Both the position numbers and the translations under genes were made by a program. Below are positions 55,787-64,000 of a stretch of 64,000 nucleotides of DNA, piece after piece (the stretch's first letter is position 1; each line of letters starts with the position of its first letter). Source of the stretch: Undibacterium sp. KW1 (GTDB taxonomy: Bacteria; Pseudomonadota; Gammaproteobacteria; Burkholderiales; Burkholderiaceae_D); the NCBI RefSeq assembly GCF_009937955.1, contig NZ_AP018439.1:5394001-5458000 (forward strand), in the 5' to 3' direction. The notes under the pieces are model-generated. The model was not told where the DNA came from, made no database searches, and saw nothing but the letters and a program-made list of their open reading frames with translations.

Positions 55787-56644
55787 ATGACTCATAAAAA
55801 ATATCATTTCATCTCAGGTTTACCCCGTTCCGGCTCTACCTTGCTGGCAGCCTTGCTGCTGCAAAACCCGCGTTTTCATGCTGGCATGACCAGCCCGGTT
55901 GGCAGTCTGTTTCGAGGCATGTTGAATCAGTTAGGTGCAGGTAGTGAATTTGGCAGTGTTGTCAGCAAAGAACAAAGACGTCGCTTGACACGCGGTCTTT
56001 TTGAATCTTTCTACGCCGATCAAGCTGATAAAGAAGCTATTTTCGACACTAACCGCATGTGGAGCGCCCACATGCCGGTATTGATGGATCAATTTCCCGG
56101 CTCAAAAGTGATTGCCTGTGTACGCAACGTTGCCTGGGTGATGGACAGCATAGAGCGGCGTTATCGCTCCAACCCCTACGAAATCACCCGACTGTTTAAT
56201 GACGATGTGGAACGCAATACTGTGTACAGTCGGGTAGAAACCCTGGCGCAGGCAAATCGCCTTGTCGGCTATCCATGGACTGCACTGAAGGAAGCCTTTT
56301 ATGGTGAGCATGCGTCTTCACTATTAATTGTTGACTATGACTTGCTGGCGCAGGTACCGGAGAAGGTCGTGCCACTGATTTATCAATTCATTGACGAACC
56401 TGTCTTCCAGCATGACTTCACGAACGTCAATTACGATGCACCTGAATTTGATGCCCAACTGGGCCTGCATGGCATGCACAAGGTACGCAACAGTGTCAGT
56501 TACGAAAGACGTGCAAGCATACTTCCGCCAGACCTGTTCGAGAAATTCTCCACACTGTCTTTCTGGCACGATACCAATCAAAGCGCTGCCAATGTCATTG
56601 CAGTCAAAGCACCTATAGCGAACAAGGAAGCGTTACATGAATAA
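55787..56644 (+). CDS. Sulfotransferase-family protein 2
   Basis: A 285-residue sulfotransferase. The 5'-phosphosulfate loop FISGLPRSGSTLLAALLLQNP is at residues 8-28 (R-S-G-S-T), and the 3'-phosphate motif is VIACVRNVAWVMDSIERR near residue 107. It differs from sulfotransferase 1 in length and loop sequence, so the two are not recent duplicates. Its ATG is 169 bases downstream of the nine-copy repeat, and the giant-protein gene starts 168 bases after its stop. Acceptor unknown; by context it may be the giant protein or a cell-surface glycan. Confidence 0.82.
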   Translation: MTHKKYHFISGLPRSGSTLLAALLLQNPRFHAGMTSPVGSLFRGMLNQLGAGSEFGSVVSKEQRRRLTRGLFESFYADQADKEAIFDTNRMWSAHMPVLMDQFPGSKVIACVRNVAWVMDSIERRYRSNPYEITRLFNDDVERNTVYSRVETLAQANRLVGYPWTALKEAFYGEHASSLLIVDYDLLAQVPEKVVPLIYQFIDEPVFQHDFTNVNYDAPEFDAQLGLHGMHKVRNSVSYERRASILPPDLFEKFSTLSFWHDTNQSAANVIAVKAPIANKEALHE

Positions 56645-56796
56645 CGCACAGCAACTGTTAAACCTAATCGACAATATGGCTTTACGAGCGTGTCAATAGC
56701 TAACACTGCCAACAATTTGCAGCAAGAAAAGTAAGCTGATTTGCTTAGTATCTAATAACATCATTACGATTTTTATTTATTGCTCCCCAATTTACA

Positions 56797-56808
56797 TTCA
56801 GGCCTGAA
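56797..56808. promoter_or_regulatory. Perfect palindrome before the giant-protein start
   Basis: TTCAGGCCTGAA, a 12-base perfect palindrome, ends four bases before the ATG and contains the only Shine-Dalgarno-like AGG. It could be a repressor site or a hairpin that limits translation. It is the only notable element in the 168-base gap. Confidence 0.35.
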
Positions 56809-56812
56809 TACC

Positions 56813-59800
56813 ATGAACACATATAACGTCAATCGTCCGCAAGATGCACAGTCCGAACATGATCATGCGCTTATTCAGGTTAGCGATACTGTACATATCA
56901 ACCCTCTCATCCCCGTCACACCAGCGCCCACCGTCAATGCCGCCAGCGCACCGCAAGAAGTCCTGTTCATAGACAGTCGTGTGCCTGATTTGCAAAAATT
57001 CATTGACGCAGCGGCACCTGGTGTGAAAGTGGTCATACTTGACGCCAATCATGACGGTCTGGATCAAATGGTTAATGCATTGGAAGGCATGCACAACCTG
57101 CAATCCATCAGCGTTATTTCGCATGGCGATGAAGGCGTAGTCCTGCTGGGCAATGGCCCCTTGTTCGCTGGCAATCTTGAACAAAACCAGGCCAAGCTGC
57201 AAACAATAGGTCAGGCGCTGTCCAACGATGGTGATTTCTTGCTCTACGGATGCGACATAGGCCGAGGTGAACAAGGAACCGCGTTTGTCAATAAACTCGC
57301 TCAAATCACTGGTGCGGATGTGGCGGCATCTTCAGACACATCCGGTGGAGCCACGGGCAACTGGGATCTGGAAATCAAGACAGGCAATATCGAAGCGCAA
57401 TCCGCCATCAAGACGACAGATTTGTCAGGATACAATTATCTGCTACATACCGCCAGTGTCAACTCGGTAGCACAGTTAAAGGCGGCGATCCTCACCGCCA
57501 GCACGGACGGTTCCGCCGATACGATCACTCTGACAGGCAATATCACTTTTGCCAGCGCAGCAGATGCCATCAGCATCAATGTCACAGATGGCCAGACCCT
57601 GACCATTGTTGGCGGTGGATTTACCTTGAGTGGCGGTAATTTTGCACGCGTCCTCGACACTAATACCACTAACCCAGGCAGTAAAATTGCCATTGACAAC
57701 CTGACTATCACCAACGGCAAGGTGTCTGGTACCGGGGGTGCTGCGGGAGCAGGTGGTGCCGCCGGGACCGGTGGCGATGCCTTAGGGGCCGGTATTAAAA
57801 ATGCAGGCACGCTGATCATCACCAATAGCACAATTACTGAGAATAAAGCCTCCGGTGGCGGTGGCGGTGGTGCTTCTAGTTCTGGCGGAAATTTCGCCGG
57901 TGGCGGTGGCGGTGGCGGTGGCTTTGGGGCTGGTAATGGTGCTGCCGGCGGCGATGGCACCCCTGGGGGGCTCTATGCGGCAGCAAGTGCGGCATCAGGT
58001 ATAACTGGCGGTAAGGGTGGTGGCGGTGCAACCGGTTCAGCAGGTAAAGGCGGGAGCGCGACTGGTGGTGCGGGTTCAACTTATTCTGGCACCGGGTACA
58101 CTCTTGGAGGAAATGGTTCAACAGCCAACAACGGCAGTATCAGTATTGGTGGTGGAGGTGGTGGCACGGGAGCCAAAGGTACAGGTGGAGCGGGCGGCAA
58201 CGCCGCAGGTGGTATCTATAATGCCTCGACAGGCAATATTACCATTACGAATAGCAGCATCACCAATAATATTGCCGCGGGCGGCGGCGGCGGCGGCGGC
58301 GGTTCGACTTACTTCTCAAATACAGGTAATGGCGGCGCTGGCGGTGTTGGTATCGGTGGTATCTGGAACAAGGGTGGTGTCGTTCAACTGGATTCAACGA
58401 CAAATACTACTCTGAGCACTGGCAATACAGGAGCAGGTGGTACAGGCGGCTCCGCAACTGGCGGCACAAATACAAGCGGTGGTAATGGAACAGCGGTGTC
58501 GACACTGACATCTACCAATGGTGGCACGCAGAATACAAACTTTACACCCACCGCTATTACTAGCGCAACTTATGATGCAAATACTGGTACTCTAGTTGTT
58601 ACTGGTACCGGCATGACCAATGGCGGCACGATAGACGTCACCAAACTCAGCCTGACAGGACAAGGTGGCTCGTACACACTTACTGCGGCAACTACTAATC
58701 CTACGACAAGCAGTGCCACCTCTTTCACAGTCACGCTGGGTGCCGCCGACAAGATTGCGGTCAATGGCGTACTGAACAACAACGGAACTACCTCTGCAAC
58801 TGGTGCCATCACGTTCAACCTGGCGGCAGCGGCCAACTGGGATGTAACAGCCGCCGCCTCAGCTGACCTGACCAGCAATGGTGTGACCGTCTCCAACGTC
58901 ACTGCACCAACGATTACGTCTGCGACTTACGATGGTACTTCGCATCAGTTCGTCATCACCGGTACCAACCTCGTCAAGACCATCGGTGCAACAAACGATG
59001 TGAACATCTCGACGCTGACCATCACTGGCGAAGGTGGTGCAACCCGCACCCTGTCCACAACGGGCAACGTCGAAGTCACCTCCGCCACCAGCTTCACCTT
59101 TACCCTGGCTGGTGCCGATATTGTCGCAGTCGATAACTTGCTCAATAAGAATGGCACATCCTCTGCCAGCAGCTCTACCACCTATAACATCGCTGCTGCC
59201 AACAACTGGAACGGTACCGTCACCGGTGGCAATATCCAGGATTTAACCGGCAATGGCATCACCGTCGCCAATGCTGCACCAAGTATCCTGAGTTCCACCT
59301 ACGATGCCGCAACTGGCATCCTCAGCGTGTCTGCCGTCAACATCGTCGGCGGAGACACCATTGATGTCTCCAAACTGTCCATCACTGGTCAGGCAGGTTC
59401 CTACACATTAACCACCCCCAATGTCACCGCCAGCAGTTCGACCGCCTTTGCTGTCACGCTCAATGCTGTCGACAAACTCGCCATCAACGGCATCCTGAAC
59501 AACAACGGTACATCTGCGGTTGATACCACCACCTTCAACCTGGCCGCTGCCGCTTCCTGGGATCAGACCACAGCATCGGGTGCTGACCTGACCGGCAATG
59601 CCGTGACAGTATCGAACGTCACAGCACCAACAATCACGTCCGCGACTTACAATGGTAACACCCACGTCTTCACCATCACCGGCACCAATCTCGTCAAGAC
59701 CATCGGTGCGACCAATGACGTCAACCTGTCCAAACTCACCATCACTGGTGAAGGCGGTGCGACCTACACCCTGTCCGCCACTGGTAACGTTGAAGTCACT

Positions 59801-62800
59801 TCTGCCACCAGCTTTACCTTTACGCTGGCGGGTGCAGATATCGCTGGTGTCGATGCCTTATTGAATAAAAATGGTACTTCTGCTGTTAGTAGTACCACCT
59901 ACAATATCGCCGCTGCCGACGACTGGAACAGCGCCATCACCGGTGGCAACATCCAGGATTTGACTGGCAACGGCATTACCGTCTCCAATGCCGCACCCAG
60001 CATACTGAGCTCCACTTACGATGCAGCCACCGGCGTTTTATCGGTCTCTGTGGTCAATATTGTCGGTGGCGACACCATTGATGTCTCCAAACTGTCCATC
60101 ACTGGTCAGGCAGGTTCCTACACATTAACCACCCCCAATGTCACCGCCAGCAGTTCGACCGCCTTTGCTGTCACGCTCAATGCTGTCGACAAACTCGCTA
60201 TCAACGGCATATTGAACAACAATGGCACCACGGCGGTGGACACCACCACCTTCAACCTGGCCGCTGCCGCTTCCTGGGATCAGACCACAGCATCGGGTGC
60301 CGACCTGACCGGCAATGCCGTGACAGTATCGAACGTCACAGCACCAACAATCACGTCCGCGACTTACAATGGTAACACCCACGTCTTCACCATCACCGGC
60401 ACCAATCTCGTCAAGACCATCGGTGCGACCAATGACGTCAACCTGTCCAAACTCACCATCACTGGTGAAGGTGGTGCGACCTACACCCTGTCCGCCACTG
60501 GTAACGTTGAAGTCACTTCTGCCACCAGCTTTACCTTTACGCTGGCGGGTGCAGATATCGCTGGTGTCGATGCCTTATTGAATAAAAATGGTACTTCTGC
60601 TGTTAGTAGTACCACCTACAATATCGCCGCTGCCGACGACTGGAACAGCGCCATCACCGGTGGCAACATCCAGGATTTGACTGGCAACGGCATTACCGTC
60701 TCCAATGCCGCACCCAGCATACTGAGCTCCACTTACGATGCAGCCACCGGCGTTTTATCGGTCTCTGTGGTCAATATTGTCGGTGGCGACACCATTGATG
60801 TCTCCAAACTGTCCATCACTGGCCAGGGTGGTTCCTACACATTAACCACCCCCAATGTCACCGCCAGTAGCAGTACCGCCTTTTCAGTGACATTGAACGC
60901 CGCCGACAAACTCGCCATCAACGGCATCCTGAACAACAACGGTACATCTGCGGTTGATACCACCACCTTCAATCTGGCCGCTGCCGCTTCCTGGGATCTG
61001 ACAACAGCATCGGGTGCTGACCTGACCGGCAATGCCGTGACCGTCTCCAACGTCACAGCACCAACAATCACCTCAGCGACTTATGACGGCACCACCAACG
61101 TCTTGACCGTCACTGGCACCAACCTTGTTAAAACCATCGGTGCGACCAATGACGTCAACCTGTCCAAGCTCACCATCACTGGTGAAGGCGGTGCGACCTA
61201 CACCCTGTCCGCCACTGGTAACGTTGAAGTCACTTCTGCCACCAGCTTTACCGTCACCCTGACCGGTGCTGATATCGGTGGTGTTGCCGCGCTGTTGAAT
61301 AAAAATGGTAGCTCTTCGGTCAGTAGTACCACCTACAACATCGCCGCTGCCGACGACTGGAACAGCGCCATCACCGGTGGCAACATCCAGGATTTGACTG
61401 GCAACGGCATTACCGTCTCCAATGCCGCACCCAGCATACTGAGCTCCACTTACGATGCAGCCACCGGCGTTTTATCGGTCTCTGTGGTCAATATTGTCGG
61501 TGGCGACACCATTGATGTCTCCAAACTGTCCATCACTGGCCAGGGTGGTTCCTACACATTAACCACCCCCAATGTCACCGCCAGTAGCAGTACCGCCTTT
61601 TCAGTGACATTGAACGCCGCCGACAAACTCGCCATCAACGGCATCCTGAACAACAACGGTACATCTGCGGTTGATACCACCACCTTCAATCTGGCCGCTG
61701 CCGCTTCCTGGGATCTGACAACAGCATCCAGTGCAGATTTGACTGGCAATGCCGTGACCGTCTCCAACGTCACAGCACCAACAATCACCTCAGCGACTTA
61801 TGACGGCACCACCAACGTCTTGACCGTCACTGGCACCAACCTTGTTAAAACCATCGGTGCGACCAATGACGTCAACCTGTCCAAGCTCACCATCACTGGT
61901 GAAGGCGGTGCGACCTACACCCTGTCCGCCACTGGTAACGTTGAAGTCACTTCTGCCACCAGCTTTACCGTCACCCTGACCGGTGCTGATATCGGTGGTG
62001 TTGCCGCGCTGTTGAATAAAAATGGTAGCTCTTCGGTCAGTAGTACCACCTACAACATCGCCGCTGCCGATGACTGGAACAGCGCCATCACCGGTGGCAA
62101 CATCCAGGACCTGACTGGCAATGGCATCACCGTTTCCAACGCTGCACCGAGCATCATCAGCTCTACCTACGATGCAGCCACAGGTATTCTGAGTGTCACT
62201 GCCGTCAATATTGTCGGTGGCGACACCATTGATGTCAGCAAACTCTCACTCGTCGGCCAGGGTGGCGGTTCTTACACATTAACCACCCCCAACGTCACCG
62301 CCAGCAGCAGTACCGCCTTTGCCGTGACCCTCAACGCCGCCGACAAACTCGCCGTCAATGGCCTGTTGAACAAGACTGGCACCACGGCCGTTGATGCCAC
62401 CACCTTCAACCTGGCCGCTGCTGCTTCCTGGGACGCTACCACCACATCGGGTGCCGACCTGACCGGCAATGCCGTCACCGTATCGAACGTCGCCGCCCCA
62501 ACGATCACCTCAGCCACCTACGACGTCAACACCCACGTCCTGACCGTCACCGGCACCGGCCTCGTCAGTACCCTCGGCGCCACCAATGACATCACTGTCA
62601 CTGCCCTGACCATCAAAGGCGAAGGCGGTATCGTCCGGACTTTGTCGACCACCGGCAATGTCGAAGTCACCTCCGCCACCAGCTTTGCTGTGACACTGGC
62701 CGGTGCTGACCAGACTACCGTTGAAGGCCTGTTCAACAAGAATGGCACCACCTCCACCGGTGGCACCACCTACAACCTGGCCGCAGCCGATGACTGGGAC

Positions 62801-64000
62801 AGCGTCATTACCGGTGGTGACATTGCCGTCACCACGGCCCCGATTACCGTCTCCAATGTCGCAGTGCCGACCATCACCTCCTCGGTCTACAACGCCAGCA
62901 CCGGTGTACTGACCGTCACAGGTACCGGCCTGACCGGCCTGACAGGGGCGAACAACGACATCGTTGCCAACAAATTCAGCCTGCAAGGCGAAGGTGGTGC
63001 CAGCTATACCCTCACCACCACCAGCAATGTCGAGATCACCTCCGCCACTTCCTTCACAATGACCTTGAGTGCGGCGGACAGGCTGGGTGCCAATCTCATC
63101 ATGAACAAGAATGGCACCAGCTCCACCAGTGTCAACACGTACAACCTGATCGCCAACGAAGACTGGAATGCCGGGGCTGATGCCGCTGTCGTCATTGCTG
63201 ATCTGACCGGCAATGGCGTGACCGTTACCAATGTGGTGGCACCTACCGTTGCCTCGGCGACATACAACGTCGGCACGGGCGTGCTGGTCGTTACAGGCAA
63301 TAACTTCCTGTCCTTGGCAGGAGCCAATAACGACATTACCGCCAACCGTATCCGTTTCCTGGGCCAGGGTGCCATTAACTACACCCTGACCACTTCCCCG
63401 AATATAGACATCACCTCCAACACCAGCTTCACCATGACCATGAGTGTCGCCGACAAGACGCAACTGGCACTGAGGCTCAACAAGGATGGCAACTCTTCCA
63501 CCGACGGCACCACCTACAACATCGGCATGCTGGAAGACTGGAATACCGGTGCCGCTACTGCTGTCGTCATCGCTGATCTGTTTGGCAATTTCATTACCGT
63601 CACCGGTAACAATGTCGCTCCCGTCATCGGCGGTGTCGTCGCTGGCCAGACCGTGACTGAAACCACCACGGTTTCTCCTTTTACCGGTGTCACCATCACC
63701 GATCCTGATGTCGGTGCTTCCGAAACCATCATCATCAGCCTCGATACCGCGGCCAAAGGCGCCTTTACTGCCGCTTCACTGGCAACCACAGGTTTCTCAA
63801 CCGCCGATGGTGGTCTGACCTATACCCATGCAGCCGGTACCCCGGCTGCCGTTGAGGCAGCTATCCGTGGCCTGGTATTCCAGCCAGCGGCGGGCCGTGT
63901 CCCTGTGGGCGGCACAGAAACCACGACCTTCACCATCAGTGCCAATGATGGTATTGCTTCTGCGGTACTCAATAACACCACCACCGTGATTGCGACGGGT
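56813..64000 (+). CDS. Giant DUF4347 repeat protein, N-terminal 2396 codons (runs off window)
   Basis: From the ATG at 56813 (MNTYNVNRPQ) I see no stop to the end of the window, and the last complete codon is at 63998-64000. Layout by residue: DUF4347 at about 48-200 (EVLFIDSRVPDLQKFI, SVISHGDEGVVLLGNG, DFLLYGCDIG). Next is a beta-helix-like region at 215-560 that is extremely Gly-rich between 305 and 556. About 14 repeats of around 120 residues follow at 580-2262 (two alternating types, each starting with a TITSATYD or SILSSTYD motif). A VCBS/cadherin-like segment starts near 2263. There is no classical signal peptide; such proteins usually leave through type I secretion using a C-terminal signal, which lies outside the window. 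Likely a surface adhesin. Confidence 0.85.
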   Translation, partial: MNTYNVNRPQDAQSEHDHALIQVSDTVHINPLIPVTPAPTVNAASAPQEVLFIDSRVPDLQKFIDAAAPGVKVVILDANHDGLDQMVNALEGMHNLQSISVISHGDEGVVLLGNGPLFAGNLEQNQAKLQTIGQALSNDGDFLLYGCDIGRGEQGTAFVNKLAQITGADVAASSDTSGGATGNWDLEIKTGNIEAQSAIKTTDLSGYNYLLHTASVNSVAQLKAAILTASTDGSADTITLTGNITFASAADAISINVTDGQTLTIVGGGFTLSGGNFARVLDTNTTNPGSKIAIDNLTITNGKVSGTGGAAGAGGAAGTGGDALGAGIKNAGTLIITNSTITENKASGGGGGGASSSGGNFAGGGGGGGGFGAGNGAAGGDGTPGGLYAAASAASGITGGKGGGGATGSAGKGGSATGGAGSTYSGTGYTLGGNGSTANNGSISIGGGGGGTGAKGTGGAGGNAAGGIYNASTGNITITNSSITNNIAAGGGGGGGGSTYFSNTGNGGAGGVGIGGIWNKGGVVQLDSTTNTTLSTGNTGAGGTGGSATGGTNTSGGNGTAVSTLTSTNGGTQNTNFTPTAITSATYDANTGTLVVTGTGMTNGGTIDVTKLSLTGQGGSYTLTAATTNPTTSSATSFTVTLGAADKIAVNGVLNNNGTTSATGAITFNLAAAANWDVTAAASADLTSNGVTVSNVTAPTITSATYDGTSHQFVITGTNLVKTIGATNDVNISTLTITGEGGATRTLSTTGNVEVTSATSFTFTLAGADIVAVDNLLNKNGTSSASSSTTYNIAAANNWNGTVTGGNIQDLTGNGITVANAAPSILSSTYDAATGILSVSAVNIVGGDTIDVSKLSITGQAGSYTLTTPNVTASSSTAFAVTLNAVDKLAINGILNNNGTSAVDTTTFNLAAAASWDQTTASGADLTGNAVTVSNVTAPTITSATYNGNTHVFTITGTNLVKTIGATNDVNLSKLTITGEGGATYTLSATGNVEVTSATSFTFTLAGADIAGVDALLNKNGTSAVSSTTYNIAAADDWNSAITGGNIQDLTGNGITVSNAAPSILSSTYDAATGVLSVSVVNIVGGDTIDVSKLSITGQAGSYTLTTPNVTASSSTAFAVTLNAVDKLAINGILNNNGTTAVDTTTFNLAAAASWDQTTASGADLTGNAVTVSNVTAPTITSATYNGNTHVFTITGTNLVKTIGATNDVNLSKLTITGEGGATYTLSATGNVEVTSATSFTFTLAGADIAGVDALLNKNGTSAVSSTTYNIAAADDWNSAITGGNIQDLTGNGITVSNAAPSILSSTYDAATGVLSVSVVNIVGGDTIDVSKLSITGQGGSYTLTTPNVTASSSTAFSVTLNAADKLAINGILNNNGTSAVDTTTFNLAAAASWDLTTASGADLTGNAVTVSNVTAPTITSATYDGTTNVLTVTGTNLVKTIGATNDVNLSKLTITGEGGATYTLSATGNVEVTSATSFTVTLTGADIGGVAALLNKNGSSSVSSTTYNIAAADDWNSAITGGNIQDLTGNGITVSNAAPSILSSTYDAATGVLSVSVVNIVGGDTIDVSKLSITGQGGSYTLTTPNVTASSSTAFSVTLNAADKLAINGILNNNGTSAVDTTTFNLAAAASWDLTTASSADLTGNAVTVSNVTAPTITSATYDGTTNVLTVTGTNLVKTIGATNDVNLSKLTITGEGGATYTLSATGNVEVTSATSFTVTLTGADIGGVAALLNKNGSSSVSSTTYNIAAADDWNSAITGGNIQDLTGNGITVSNAAPSIISSTYDAATGILSVTAVNIVGGDTIDVSKLSLVGQGGGSYTLTTPNVTASSSTAFAVTLNAADKLAVNGLLNKTGTTAVDATTFNLAAAASWDATTTSGADLTGNAVTVSNVAAPTITSATYDVNTHVLTVTGTGLVSTLGATNDITVTALTIKGEGGIVRTLSTTGNVEVTSATSFAVTLAGADQTTVEGLFNKNGTTSTGGTTYNLAAADDWDSVITGGDIAVTTAPITVSNVAVPTITSSVYNASTGVLTVTGTGLTGLTGANNDIVANKFSLQGEGGASYTLTTTSNVEITSATSFTMTLSAADRLGANLIMNKNGTSSTSVNTYNLIANEDWNAGADAAVVIADLTGNGVTVTNVVAPTVASATYNVGTGVLVVTGNNFLSLAGANNDITANRIRFLGQGAINYTLTTSPNIDITSNTSFTMTMSVADKTQLALRLNKDGNSSTDGTTYNIGMLEDWNTGAATAVVIADLFGNFITVTGNNVAPVIGGVVAGQTVTETTTVSPFTGVTITDPDVGASETIIISLDTAAKGAFTAASLATTGFSTADGGLTYTHAAGTPAAVEAAIRGLVFQPAAGRVPVGGTETTTFTISANDGIASAVLNNTTTVIATG
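59624..62494 (+). repeat. Four near-identical tandem units of 717 bp inside the giant gene
   Basis: Units start at 59624, 60341, 61058 and 61775 (spacing exactly 717, i.e. 239 codons); the last is 720 because of one extra glycine codon near 62257. Units 1 and 2 share long runs that differ by single bases; units 3 and 4 do as well. Each unit holds two different ~120-residue sub-repeats. Flanking copies to the left (58549-59623) and right (62495-63600) are more diverged. Confidence 0.9.

Noticed and set aside
58570..63789. Many short open frames on the opposite strand and in other frames of the giant gene, recurring every 717 bases
   Set aside because: They recur only because the underlying coding repeats do, and are low-complexity shadows of the long plus-strand frame.

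Overview
The window looks like chromosomal DNA from a betaproteobacterium of the order Burkholderiales, most like the Oxalobacteraceae (Undibacterium-type). This rests on the gene complement (trpD-trpC, minC-minD-minE, hemA-prfA-prmC, DsbC/DsbB, a Coq6/UbiH-type hydroxylase, a MetNIQ-type plus Ssu-type sulfur cluster) and on protein style. It is not based on a database match.

Layout. 1-7.7 kb is core chromosome: the end of a trp operon, a small membrane-anchored protein, an M61 peptidase, a DUF3429 membrane protein, a MocA-like nucleotidyltransferase, DsbC and an FAD hydroxylase. At 7874 lies tRNA-Phe(GAA). Directly behind it is a roughly 4.2 kb accessory insert carrying an AAA-ATPase/subtilisin-like protease pair of the IetAS type. 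The insert is bounded by diverged direct copies of the tRNA 3' flank, and is followed by an IS21-type remnant and a decayed SIR2 gene. 13.4-16.1 kb is a taurine-type ABC operon (tauABC). 16.2-31.6 kb is mixed: DUF3455 lipoprotein, a frameshifted nuclease-family gene, a glycerophosphodiesterase lipoprotein, a lipase-like lipoprotein, a zeta-type toxin with a small partner, an RtcB-PrfH RNA-repair/ribosome-rescue pair, a MerR regulator, a penicillin-acylase-family hydrolase, an AI-2E-type permease coupled to a cNMP-binding protein, and a divergent EamA exporter/LysR pair. 31.7-39.3 kb is one long rightward sulfur-scavenging operon: two flavin-dependent oxidoreductases, a MetNIQ-type ABC importer and a sulfonate ABC importer. 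After a MITE-like palindrome come minCDE, then a response regulator/FecR-LysM/CHASE2-kinase module. hemA-prfA-dsbB-prmC follows, with a perfect FNR/Anr-type palindrome upstream of hemA.

The last 13 kb (51.0-64.0 kb) is the most unusual part. It is a divergent cluster of a phage-tail-collar-domain protein, two sulfotransferase-family proteins, an aspartyl/asparaginyl hydroxylase, a GNAT acetyltransferase, a DUF6916 protein and an APS kinase (CysC). These sit next to the first 2396 codons of a giant DUF4347 repeat protein that runs off the window. CysC makes PAPS, the sulfate donor of sulfotransferases, so the cluster reads as a possible system for building and chemically modifying a secreted surface protein. 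A (AAAAACAT)9 tandem repeat between cysC and the second sulfotransferase suggests phase-variable expression. The giant gene contains near-identical 717-bp tandem units.

Sulfur is a recurring theme: tauABC, the 31.7-39.3 kb operon, and cysC plus sulfotransferases. All identifications are from reading the sequence; no searches were run.
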